The notes below the pieces were generated by a model that was not told the DNA's origin, searched no databases, and was given only the letters and a program-made list of their open reading frames with translations. The translations under genes were made by a program, and so were the position numbers. Below, one piece after another: positions 42,078-54,200 of a stretch of 64,000 nucleotides of DNA. The number at the start of each line of letters is the position of its first letter. The stretch's first letter is position 1. Source of the DNA: Oscheius dolichura (Eukaryota; Nematoda; Chromadorea; Rhabditida; Rhabditidae); assembly GCA_932521035.1 (NCBI GenBank), contig OW051496.1, positions 8,370,001-8,434,000 on the forward strand, given 5' to 3'.

Positions 42078-43145
42078 TGGTTCAAAATGAATATCGAGGT
42101 GATTGTCGCTAATCAAAAGTCGACAGGAAGGAATACTGCCTCCGAGAGTACAGTTGAAATGATATTCCCATACTTTCGGAGTGGGGGACAATTTGACTTT
42201 TGTTACAAATGTCGGGTTGAAGTCGTCGAAGCGTTCCAGCAATGTCCGAACTCGTGGTTGTGGTATTCTTCGTGCAAATGTTCCATGAAGATTGAAGTAG
42301 ATAAGGTCAGGCAGCGGGGAAGAGCGGAGAAACTGAAGAAAGGGCGATGAAAGACAATTGGTTAAAATTACCAGCATCATCCGTCGGAAGAAGCGAAACT
42401 GGCGTTCCATCTCCTTCGCGTCTACATGGATATTCAGTTTTGGATATCGGGAAATGATCTGTTTAATCATAAAGCTGTCATTGCTCATCGCGTCATCCAG
42501 GTCTATCATAAATGATACATTTTCCTGAATAAGGAGGAATCTTAAAATGGAGGAGAGTGTGACTGACGAGTTGTTTAGCTTCGAGGATCGCTTCGAATCT
42601 ATTGGACCCGTTGCTGTCTAGATCAACTTCTGTAGGTTTTAGTATTTTGAGTAATATGACACATTCCTCCTTTGTTAGTTTTTGAAAATGACGTACAATC
42701 ATTTGGCTAGATGTTACACGGTGTCTCTTCAAAGCATCACAATAGTTCTCAAAATTGTCGTAGTTTTCTAAAAGAATTTTTAAAGGGAATGTAATGATTT
42801 TCACCTGGCCTCAGCTCTTTAAAACGAATTCCATATGGGCATTTGACATCGATGGGTCCCTTATAGACATAGAACTTTAAACGAAGTTCATCGAGGTCGT
42901 GGGAATCCTTTTCCAGAAATAGAGCGTAAGTAGGGAGATTGGCGGGATAGATTTTGATGTTTTTGATGTCCAGGCTGGTTCGAACGAGCTCGTCAATGTA
43001 GTGACATGTCTGCTGGAGACGGAAATAACTTATCCACTCACACTGGAAACATTCTCCTTTATTAGAAAAAGGGAAGACGAGGCACCTTTGTGACAATTCT
43101 TTCCAGAAGATGGGGAGGGAGAGGACAGAGAGGAAAGGCTTCCAT
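42027..43145 (-). CDS. F-box-like protein (array member E), C terminus supplied by a MITE
   Basis: Five exons from ATG 43145: MEAFPLCPLPPHLLERIVTK; CEWISYFRLQQTCHYIDELV ending near CPYGIRFKELR; NYCDALKRHRVTSSQMIV with LTKEECVILLKILKPTEVDL and FEAILEAKQLV; FMIDLDDAMSNDSFMIKQII with FRFFRRMML; and FLRSSPLPDLIYFNLHGTFA, YHFNCTLGGSIPSCRLLISD, then HLDIHFEPVA. At that point, where members C and F read YKPIA or YDPIIAKP and stop, the frame runs into the hairpin MITE (VCNQPPGCHPGAPG) and ends at TAG 42027-42029 inside it. The gene otherwise has the full family structure. Confidence 0.7.
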
Positions 43146-43402
43146 TGGGCAGGGAATGAACTGATAAGGCGGGATCGAAGCGTTCTTTTGATTGTCAAGC
43201 AATAACTGTCGTTATTTGCTCTAAACGACTTTCCAGGGGGAGAGAATGATAAGCCAGGTGAGTCAGAAGGCGTCTCTCATCCCCCATTTTAGGAGATATT
43301 CTCAACAGGAAAAAGATTATCGCTCTACCCTAATCCTGTCATAACTACCGTAAGACCCACATATGGTAAAAAGCGTCATTCATTCGCCGGTGTCCATCTC
43401 AC

Positions 43403-45859
43403 ATGGTCGATGAGAACCAGAATCCACCGGGCGGCGGCAAGCTGGAGCCGCTTTCGTCTCAATCGAAGTTGGAGGAGACCCAACTGCCGGATGCGAAGAC
43501 GATTGCTCAGCCGCCGGGGACAGTGGAGGATCAAACGCAAGCAGTCACGTTGACGGAAAAGACGGTCCGAGCTGAGAGCACCGCGAAGAACGTGGACAAC
43601 AGTCTGAAGAGCGGCAGAGGAAGCATGAGGAAGAAGGTCGACAGCCAGGAAAAGAAGAACGACGGGAAGAAGGACGTCAAGAACACGACGAACAAGAAGC
43701 CGGTCGTCAAGTCGCCGAAGAAGGTGCAGTCAGCGAGGGCCAATAAGGTACGGCCTTCTATTTTAAAGGAACCGTCGCGGGAAAGGGGTTGCGTACCCAT
43801 TTCGTGGTTTTGATGCGAATGTATGAGTTTTTTTTCGTCGTGGCTCACCAACCGGAGCCGGCCGGGCTGGCTAGGAAAATTGTAAAATCCAGTTTGAGCC
43901 GGTCATATCCCGGCAAATTGTGCCATTCAAATTCAACTGGGGAAGAGATGGTTGCAAAGAACCATAACTGTACTTTCCTTGAGACTTAACCCGTTTGTTT
44001 CAGGCTGAAAAATCGCCAAAAGTAGCCAAGGGAAGTGCCCAGAAATGTAAGGATCCGCCTGAATCCATTCCGTCAGGTCGAAAAGAGAAAAGTCTCAGGA
44101 CGAAGAAGAAGGCCCTCTCCTCCGAGCGTCGGAAAGATGGCAGTAAGAAAGGCTCCCTGAAGAAGGATCCCTCCCTCAAGAGTACGTCTCTCGCTAAAGC
44201 CGCTCCCAACACGCGGCCCCCTGGGACGGCTCCCTCGCCGAAGGTTGTCCCGCCGAATGCCAAGCCACAGGAGAAGAAGGCGAGCACAATTGCCGGAGCC
44301 AAGAAGAAGAACCAATCGGCCAGGAACAGCATGCAAGGGAGTCTGCACGGCAGCAGGAAGAGCGAGAAAACACAGTCGAAGAGGAAAAAGGCGGCCGCCA
44401 AGGCCAGGAAGTTATTCAAGAAGCTTTCCGGCCGGTCGGCCAAGGCGCCGTGGGGTTCGGGACGGGCCGGCCTCGAGACGTCGAAGAAGTCGAAGCGGTG
44501 TAAGAAGAGCCACCAGGCCAAGGAATACTTTCACACGCCGGAGATTGTCGTTCAGGTGGACGGGGAGTGGGACCAACTGGACGTGGTCTTCTCCTACGGG
44601 ATGGTCGTCCGCTTCATTGGCAAGTCGTCGCCCCTCCTCGATTACATCATCCTCGGCGATCAGGTATCCTTTCCCTTTAGGACCCCCTAACCAACAAATT
44701 CAGCTTATTGGAGTTGGAACTACCGTAGCCAACAGCAATACGATCCCGTTGGAGCCAAAAAATGTGGAGGACGCCCTCAAGAGCGCCAAAGGCAGCCAGA
44801 TGACGCTTACTGTAGTCCGCCCGGTCGGGATGACCCACTGTGGCCCGAGGGAGATCAAGCGGAGTGACAACTACATGTACTTTGTTGCTGGTTAACTATT
44901 CTTTCTATTTTCAATGTGACATATTCCAGAGCTTCCCCCGAGCATGAAAGTAACCGACTTGACATTGGGATGTATGAATGGGAAGGCTTACGTAACGAGG
45001 GCCGAAGGCGCCGTGAGCAACGTGTTGATGAAGGACGACCGGATCTTGGAATACAACGGGCAGTCGCTGGTCAAGGGCAACAAGCCGGAAGCATTGGGAC
45101 AGATGATAGCCCAGGGACTGGCATCACAACAAGGCTCGAAGAACAAAGAGGAACCAGCCACCCTCACGTGCTTGGTGGAGAGGCCGTTGGCAGCTACGGT
45201 CAATACGGGTCTCACCGCGGCTGTGAAAAAGAACCAGGTGGGGAATAACAACAACAATAGAGCCGGGGTGGTGTTGTGTCCCATGGCTCTGGAAGGTCCG
45301 CCACCGGCTGTTTCGGCCCTTGTTCCAGCCCTAATTAACGGTCTCGGACGACATTTCACTTTTTTTGGTGCTTTATGTCCTGTGGCTACTTACATGAGAC
45401 TGCCCTTGGCCTGCTCCACCTGCCCCTGGGATTTATATCCATAGTAAAATGCCTGTAGAACAGGTGTAGCAGGCAGTTCCGTATAAGTGGTCACTAGTCA
45501 AGGATCTAGGCCGGGTCCTCCTCCCCAATGGCTTGGATAACCTAATTTATTCTGTACTTTAGATGCCGGTCCGTATGGGAGACGATGCCCGTGAGATTGG
45601 AGCCAGGGAGGCGTGCCGCTTCCGTCACTTCAAGAATTTCGAAATGACTGTGCCGCCGATAGTGACGACGGCGAGTACGATGAGACCGCCGATTGAACGG
45701 AAATCAGATGAACGCAAGGAAAAGAAGAAGCGCACTGGTGTAACTGAAAAGCGGGAATACTCGACGACGCCGACGGATGTGGAGGACACGACGACACTGT
45801 CACGGGTCACCCCCGGCAGTGGCCTCGCAAAGTTTCTCGGATTCTTTCGGAAAAAATGA
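43403..45859 (+). CDS. Lys-rich PDZ-domain protein
   Basis: Five exons. The first two encode a long disordered region rich in K, S, A and P (for example KKVDSQEKKNDGKKDVKN, RKAAAKARKLFKKL-type stretches), probably nuclear or cytoplasmic. Two PDZ-like modules follow, of the divergent type common in nematodes: VVFSYGMVVRFIGK ... PLLDYIILGDQLIGVG, and LTLGCMNGKAYVTRAEGAVS with DDRILEYNGQSLVKGN and ATLTCLVERP. The last exon has CRFRHFKNFEM, a Lys/Arg-rich linker, and ends SGLAKFLGFFRKK with TGA 45857-45859. PDZ domains bind C-terminal peptides; the partner is unknown. The gene is embedded on the opposite strand between F-box-like members E and F. Confidence 0.78.
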
Positions 45860-46033
45860 AATATCCAATGTATCGCCGAAAAATATACCAAAATCAGAAC
45901 ACTTCGAATAAACTTCAGATAACGTTCACTTCTTCTCACTTTTTTCACTCTTTGACCCTTTGGTCCTTGTTCTCCCTCCATTTTCCTGTTTCAGGGTGAA
46001 ATTTTTCAGACCAATTTGACAGATTTGATGGTT

Positions 46034-47278
46034 TTATGGTTTGGCAATAATTGGATCGTAGTCGATACTGGCCCATTGCCAGGTTACTCTGATTTTACAG
46101 GGCGATTTGTTGGGCCCCAGAGAGTATGTCAGGTCGTAGTGCATGACCGCGTCAACTTGGAGTTTTCGAATAAGGGGAGAGGGAAAGCTGCCGAACTTCT
46201 TGGTCAAATCACGAGAATCATCCAGAATCTCTCCTTTGCTGAATGGAACCATAAGATGCAGCTTGCGAAGATTTGGCAAGGGGTCAGAATGCAGAAACTG
46301 AAATATGGATAGGAGACTCGAGGGAAAGATTATTACCTGAAGAATTCCATGGAAACGATTCAAAATATCGCCCCTGTCCTCTTTCTCGTTCCCTAATTCG
46401 ATGTTCAACTCTCGAAATCTGGAAAGGATCCTCTTCAGCACCAAAAAATCGTCCCGAATTGCGTCTTCCATGTCTAGACTCACATTTACGTTTCTCTAAA
46501 AGATAACGAGTAAAAAAAGAAAGCAGAAGAGCCAAAATTACCAGTTCCTTGACCTCAAAGAGGGCTTCAAACCGCTGCGACCCGTAGCTGCATAGATTGA
46601 GAGCCGTAGGCTTTAGAACATTGAGCAGGGCTACACATTCCTCTTTCGAGTGATTCTTTTGGCTCTTTAAATCAAGCTGTTGACATGTGATACGGTACTT
46701 CTGTACGACAGTATAATACGGATCGAAATCTATTCCTCTTTCTGAAAATAACGAGTTATTGGGCGCTGCTGGTTCTTAATGGGCCCGAGCACGGAGAGCA
46801 CCCCATTTTTGACCATTTTAGAGGGTTGGTTGTGGTTTTTTCCAATGAAAATACCGGTTCAGAATATACCACAAGCTAGCCGTCAGTCTTGAAGCTATTC
46901 TGGTGTCAAAAAATAGAGAAAGACGAAGAGGAAAAGCCCGGTCCGCACCCTAGCAACCAACCTGGAGAGAGCTGTCTGAACCGAGCTCCATAAAGCCCTG
47001 TGACTGCTAGGAACTTTCCATTCATCAATAGACGGTACTCTACAAATCCACTGTCATGACTAGACCAGAGCAGATAAGGTTTTTGGTCCAAGCAGACGGA
47101 TACAGCACGATTGGTACGAATAAACTCCTCCATGGCTCGGCATGTCCTCTGAAGACGGAAATAAATCTTCCATTGTACCTAGAAGTGTTCTTTCGGGGAG
47201 AAATGAAAAGAAAAAAACCTTTGTGACGATCTTCTCGAGAATAATGGGAGGAAACTGATCGACAGAAAGAGCTGCCAT
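46034..47278 (-). CDS. F-box-like protein (array member F)
   Basis: Five exons from ATG 47278: MAALSVDQFPPIILEKIVTK; VQWKIYFRLQRTCRAMEEFI ending near VTGLYGARFRQL; DPYYTVVQKYRITCQQLDLK with SKEECVALLNVLKPTALNLC and FEALFEVKEL; VSLDMEDAIRDDFLVLKRIL; and FLHSDPLPNLRKLHLMVPFS ending ASIDYDPIIAKP, with a stop at 46034-46036. All family blocks are present and introns are short except intron 2 (about 200 bp). It is separated from member E by the PDZ gene, so that gene probably moved into the array, or the array grew around it. Confidence 0.7.
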
Positions 47279-48219
47279 CCGACTGGGATAATATCAATTG
47301 AACTGACTAAATAAAGCGGGTCTCTGGTTTCTGAAGAGGACAAGCGAAGTTTGGCTATCGATTTGGCATAGATGAATGAGGGGGAGGCTCGAGAGGTTCA
47401 ATAATTTCAAGAAATTTCGGAGAAAATGCTCACAACAAGTTGAGAAAGATGGGAGACCAGGTATTGCCGAAGACAGGAGCAAATTCTCTATTTTTAATGA
47501 AAAGTCTCCTGGTGAAATGCCCTTTCTGCTCCAGAGACTCCATTATTATTGTTCGGGCAACAGCCACGCAACAACTTGAAATTTTCGAGGCTCAGTTTAA
47601 TTACACGGGAATTATCCGTCCTGTAGAGGATCTCCAGGAGGATGAGATCATCTAGGGAAGAATACGAAGAAAGGGATCCGAGGAGGACAGAAAAGGGCTG
47701 AGACTGGAGAAAAAAAAAAAAAAAAAGAAAAAGAAAAAAAAATCAAGAACCAGGACCAAAAAGATCAAAACAACGTTTCAGTTCACAAGCTGCCCTTCCT
47801 TTTTGGCAATCTGATGAAAACTAGGTAATTATGGGAGAAATGGAGGGAAAATTGAGCCGGTTTTGAAGGAAATCTCTGAGAGACAAGAAAGGCAACCATG
47901 GCAAATGAAAGAGGAACTCGTAGCCGGTCATCTCCTTCGAGAAATTGGCCAAACGATCCATGGGGAGGCTCTCTACAGTCTGGGTTTCCAGTAAGGACAC
48001 GTGTACAAATTTGTTTCTTCCGGGTTCCTCTCCCAGCCGGGGATCACATGTCGGTCAGTGGAGCCATAAACCACCGTTGCTGTGAAACATAATGGAATTT
48101 TGGGATTTGCATGTTTTCTGTGGGTCCAAGATAATTAGAAAAAACATTTCGGGGAGGATTTATGGCCGGGGCCGAGATCGGGGGAGATCAGAGCCGTAGC
48201 GCTGGGTGACCCGGGCCCG
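47279..48219. other. intergenic
   Basis: 941 bp; a 40-bp A-rich tract at 47710-47750. Small open frames (for example 47376-47655) have no supporting features. No gene recognised. Confidence 0.45.
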
Positions 48220-48227
48220 TATAAATA
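48220..48227 (+). promoter_or_regulatory. TATA box of the 7TM mucin-like gene
   Basis: TATAAATA 43 bp upstream of the ATG at 48263, in a GC-rich context; position fits a core promoter with a very short 5' UTR. Confidence 0.6.
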
Positions 48228-48262
48228 CGGACAGGTGCCGGCTCTCCCCCGTCGCCAGCAGA

Positions 48263-51200
48263 ATGAAAGGAGGTCTCCTCCTTCTAGTCCTGCTTGCGAG
48301 TCCGTGTAAGCTACTCCTTCTTACTCCCCTTAATTCCTTTTTAGCTTGTATGGACAGCAGTGTGGGGGGACCCAATGGTATGGCCGCTAGCTCCTCAACT
48401 GAAAATGACAACTTCACGGAAAATGGACCTTCTTCACCGAACTACACCGAAATCAAGAATATGATCGAACAAGTCAGGCGCTCGGACTCTGAGGAACCCG
48501 GCTCACCCACGGAGTCAAGCGACTGTGCTCTTCTGTGGACGTTCATGGGGCAGGAATGGCCAGAGGATACGACTGGTCTTAACTACGATGAAACGACGGC
48601 AAGGAAAGAATGCAATTTCCTCTGGGTATGTTAACTGGGACTGTTTATACGGTGGGATTATAGAGCTCTACCAAGAAGAGCACTTGGATCCCTCGGACCA
48701 CCACCACCACAAAATCGACCCCGATCCCAGCCGAACAGGAAGGTATCAAACGACCCATCTCACTCAACATAACAAATTTTTAGCAGAAAAGTCCAGCTCG
48801 ACGGCTTTCTCCGAGTCGACGACATCTGTCTCAGGATCCTCCACTGATGGCCTCGCCACTGTTCCGACCGATAAGTAACGGGGGGAGGGGAACTAGATGG
48901 AGGCTTTTTCGGGTCAGTGATCGAAAGATAGCCCACCCCCTCTTTCTATTAAAGGGTAAACTTTGGCCGGCCCTGTTCTGACTATAGGAATGAACTGCTG
49001 CATTGAGCAGAGGCCGCCTTCCTGGCCGCTTGAAGGAGCGGGGAGGACGATCCGGGACATCTGCCGGGAGAAGCGGCGGCAGCGCTCCTTCAAGGGGAAT
49101 AAGCCCACCCGTCAAAAAATAAACATAGTTAGCACGCAAGAGTGGAAGCTAATAGCGATCCGAAGTCATTGAACCGCCATGACAATCGTTCAATGGATAG
49201 GGAGGAAGAGGGAAGCATTGGCACGCTGAACTCTTCTAATTTGCCTTTTATTGGAACAAAAGCCGACAGGAGCTTCCTCCAGCTAATCCCGGAAGATTTT
49301 CGTTTTGGATAGTCCACTCCACCACCCATGAACTGGAGAATTTAACATAATGATGGGGATTTTAGACACAACTCATCATCACCATTCCTCGACGAGTGTC
49401 ACAGCCCCGACCACCACCACCACCTTGACAAAGACCTCGACCCCACCCACACCGCCAAGTATTGAACGGCTAATCTCATTCAACTTGAGAAATATTAAGA
49501 GGATACGCCCAGTACCAGCACCACGCTAACGACGGCGCCGAAGGATTCTGGTTCGAAAACCTCAACAACGACTGTCACCACCAGTTCCGGTAAGTAGAGA
49601 GGAAGGGGCTCACAATTGTCAGTAGGATTTTTGTGTCTGGGTCGGGTTGGGTACGATCTCATTAAAAATTTCTGTCAGTGCTGATAAAACCAGTTCTATC
49701 CCATTATAGACCCTAATAGAGACTATGACATAATAATGAGTATTTTAGATGGAACCGACCCGCCCACGTCCTCTACCGGCACCACGCCGTGCCCAACAAC
49801 CCCCGGCCTCGATGTCCCCCTCTCCTGGGAACAGCTCCGAAGTCTGGTGGAATTCCTCGTCTACGTGGACGTCGGCAATGGAACCAGCTCAGTTGATGTG
49901 GAGAGGACTCCAGAGGCTTGGTGCTTCTTTTGCAGACTCGAGTGGACCTTCCTGGAATACCTGGGCTTACCCAACAACTACCTCGGTACCTCCTTGCCGA
50001 ATAACAACTACATTGGGATGTACCCGGGCGACAGCCAGGCCGTTGATTGTGGAGAAAAGGTAAGCATAGAGAAATAGTAGAATACTTACCTTTTTAGGAT
50101 TGCTCGAAGTACCCCAAGGATGACTCGACCGGGTGCATCACTTCCAGTAGGTTTCATTAGAACTGGTAATACCGATTTCAGCCACCACCACCCCGGAGAA
50201 GGCGAGTCCGACAACTTCCACCACCGGGACCAGTTCAACGACAACGACAACGACAACATCCCCCGCCAAGCCTAGTCCCACCACGACGACGAGTCAAACA
50301 ACGACGACGACAGGGCCATTGACCAAACCGACTTTGACGACTACGAAGAGTCTTCCAGGAGATCCTGGTCCCAAGCCGACGCCGACAACGACGAACCCCA
50401 CAACGACCACGACTCCCACGGTGGAAATGAGTCCACCGACTGGTACCTCCACCACCGTCCCCTCGACATCAAGGACCACAACGCCCCCCACCACCACTGG
50501 AACGGCTACTCCTTCGCCAGGTGGGACTACGGTTCTCATTATGCCAAACCGGGCTGGAGGAGACAGTGAAAGGGGGCATTTTTAGTACCTGACTACCCAC
50601 CCGAATAGATTTCGTTACTGTAGTAGGCAAAGGATACACGGCGGGGATTCGTGTTACCACAACCTTCAGTCTATAACTAAAATGAGCGAAATTGACCAAA
50701 AATAGCATAAAATCCTGTTCGGATAATGGCAATTGGGGATTTTCAGGGAGCAGTCCAACAATTGGGGCCTCTCCACCAAGCCTGCCACCCTCTACGTTGC
50801 CGACCACGAGTCCAACCACCACGAGCCTGCCGTCTTTTCCGATTCCGTCCAGCACGTCTTCTGGTCCCAGTGAGCCGTCCTCCAACACAACGGAGGAGAG
50901 AAGAACGACGACGGCCACTACCACAGTTGCGTCAACGACTAGTGCGACCGGATCGACCGCCAGTTCGACGGCCGCCTCGAAGACAGCTGCGCCGGAGACG
51001 TCCCCTATGATGAGGAGCAATCCACCCAGCACCTCTTCCAAAACCACTACGGATGCGTCATCGACAGGTGAATCCACTGCCACTACGACAACTAGGAGCT
51101 CGTATATTACACCGACAAGCCCTTCAGCCACCGGAAGCCCGACCTCGGCCAGCAGCTCAGGTATACAGTTCCTGATGGCGAGGAGAACACCTAATTTAGG

Positions 51201-54200
51201 GACAACGACGACCAGTGCGAGCTCGGGAACCGTGGCCACAACTGAAACAACCAGCCCGGCCAGCCTCCCAAGAACTACGGTATGGAGGTTGTTTATAAAG
51301 ACGTCAGTTTTTCAGAGCTCAACTCTAATGGACCCCGCCGATTCGACGTCAGAGTCTTCCACAATGGGCACGACCTCATCCTCATCTCGGACAGCGGAGG
51401 GCCCCTTGGCGACCAGCGGTAATAAAGTATAGAGCTTAAAAGATTGAGAGAGACAGGTTCGTCTGCTGGGCACGCGACGATGGAGGGCGAGACAACAACA
51501 TCCCCGTCCTCGTCGAGTGGTCCGACTCCTTCTGCGGCACCTCTTCTACCGACGAGCACTGCTGGCCCGATTCCGACATCTACAAAAGCGGTAACCGATG
51601 AAGGAACACCCGCTGCCCTGCTGCTCTCGACTATGAAGGAAAGGGAAGAGGCCACAAGCCAGGAGATCACCCGTAGAACAAGCATGGCCGCCACGCCCGG
51701 AGTCCCCTCGTCTACATCAACAACAACAGTCGAGAGGGCCGTGGCTGATGCACTGCCGACTACGAGGATGACTGCCCTTCCCTCAATGGCCTCTTCACCC
51801 GTCACCCCCTCCCCGCCGGCCACAACTGGGGCATCCCCATCGACGATGTCCGCTTCAATGACGAGTCCATCTACAGAGAAGAGCAGCAGTTCGTTGACGT
51901 CATCGGCCAGCAGGAAGACCTTAGAGGCGAGCACCACTTCAGCTACGAGAGGAGGCAATTCGAACACTCCCCCGGAAAGAGATGAGAGGTCCATCACGAC
52001 TGATCACGACACGCCAAAGGTGGAGACGACAACTGCCCCAACAACGCCATCAAATCAGCTGATTCAACCAACTACGCCCTCTTCGTCCTCGTCCCCGTCG
52101 CTTGCTCCCTCTGGCACGACTCCTACGAGCACGGCAGCAACCAGCACAGTTACCTCGTCTCCTCCCCCTCCAACGTCGGTGCCGCCCAGTTCCATGCCAA
52201 CCGGACCCGCTTCTTCGTCCCCACCACCCTCAACGTCTGCCTCCTCCAGCTCCACCGTCTCCCCGACAGGGTAATAATCGTCTCTGACAGTTCCAACCAT
52301 TTTCAGCACCAGCAGCAGTACGACAACAACGGAAGCGCCCACAACGCCGTCAAAGACAGCCTCCTCCTCTCGCTCGACTGGCCGGTCAAGCCCTTCGTCC
52401 TCCAGCAGCACAACGGTCCCAACGACGACCACATCGGCTTGGCGAGGTAATTCGGTGGATTTTCCTGCTTAATTCCAGCTATTCAGACTGCACCAACGCC
52501 TGTCCTTCAGGCTATGAGGAGGGTGAAAACTTCTGCTACGTCATGGCGCCCCCTGCCCACGCCGTGGTTGGCTATCCCCCTCTCCTTTGAGGATGTGTAC
52601 TTTTGCAGATGTACTCCTACGCCGGAGCGTATTGCCGACGGAATTCCTCCGTTGACCTGGTGGACAAGGCGGACTTTGCCAGCTCAACGAACCTCGCCCT
52701 CTTCCGAAAGATGCTGTAGGTTTCTCCCTTTGATTGTTTATTACGATTTTAGAAGTGGACGCAGCGCCGAGCTCTTCTGGATCAATGTCCACTTCGCGGA
52801 GTCAGTGGTAAAGACGAACATGGTGCCGCTGGCCAATCTGACCAATTCGACCGCCTCCCGCCTCTCGACCAGCCTCATGAAGATCACGAAGAAGCTCAAT
52901 ATGACCAGTGGACTGTGCCGGGCTCCGAGTAGAGTCCTTTCCTCTTCCTGAAATGTCTTTCTTCCCTTCAGAATACTGTGCCCCGTTGAAGTGCAATGTC
53001 TCCGAGATCTACGCCATCTTCGGCTACCTCCTTCCTCCTCCGCCAGCTGATCTGCCCACCCTCGTCGACCTGGAGACGGTCTTCAGTCAGCCCTGCCTGC
53101 CCCCGGCCACGAACAACATAACCACCAAGTGTGGAAAAGTCGGCCAGTGGGAACTCCACCCGACTCGGCTCGCCTGTGTGGACCCTGGTAAGGCGGAAGG
53201 AATAGAGTCAGAACAAGGGAATTCAGATGCTCCCCTTCCCCAGAAGCCGGAAAAGAAGACACGACTCAACAAACCGATCAGGAAGTCGTGTGACGATTGC
53301 TTCGAGAAGGGAACGGACAACTGCACGGAGGTCGAGGGCGGCTACAAGTGCAACTGCAAGGAGGGATGGACAGTAAGTGGATTACTGTAGCTGACACCTG
53401 TTCAGAAAAACACGTGCTGGCTGTCCCCGAATGTCTGCAGGAAGAACACCTGCAATGGGAATGGAAAGTGTGTGAAGCTGGCCGACACGGTAGGAAACAG
53501 GACCGGCTCTAATCAAAACTCATTCCAGTTCGAGTGCAAATGCGACGTGACCCACGCGGGAGAGACGTGCCAGATAAAGGTCAACGAGGCCACCTTATTC
53601 GGCACCAATAATACGGTAGGTATACGGTAGTCTGGACTGATCTCTTCCTCTTTCAGGTCCCGATATACTCGGCGGGGGCGATGATTGCCGGGATTTACAC
53701 CGGGAACAACATCTTCCTCCTGTTCCTGAAGACGGTCACGAAAGTGGTCACGATGAAGGAGTCCACCGACCCAATGGAGCAGTTCCAACAAATGAGGATC
53801 TATTGCCTCGCAATCGCCGGAATGTCCGTTGCCATGTTCGCCCGACCCAGCCTCTTCCTGCTCGATGCCATGGCCAGACGAGTAGCCTTCTTCACCCAGC
53901 AAAGCATGTTCGCCCTGGGTGAGTAGGAGAGTGTTTCAAAAGACGAAGAGTTTAGCATTCTACTACTACCTGAACGAGGCCATCCAGGTTTACTGGACAG
54001 TCAGCGGCCAGAACAGGAACGAGTGGCGCCGCGACTGGAAGGGGAGGTCCCGCTGGTACATGTCCTTCTGGGTGAGTCTGCCATCCCCTCCCCGGCTAAT
54101 CCTCTTCTTCAGCTACGAATGTTCTGGCCCATCGCGTTCAATCTCCTGTGCTTCTACCAGGCCGCTGTTTTTGGCTGGGACAACCTGACCAGTCCCTGGA

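Noticed and set aside
44000-44521. Minus-strand Phe/Leu-rich frame opposite the PDZ gene
   Set aside because: Complement of Lys/Arg-rich codons; hydrophobic composition is an artefact.
48950-49110. Inverted motif CTTGAAGGAGCG / CGCTCCTTCAAG, considered as a structured RNA or MITE
   Set aside because: It lies in a probable intron of the 7TM gene; arms are short (12 bp) and no end duplication or second copy is visible.
50469-51997. Long minus-strand Val/Gly-rich open frames
   Set aside because: Complements of Thr/Ser/Pro codon repeats in the mucin exons; V/G/L-rich composition is the expected shadow.
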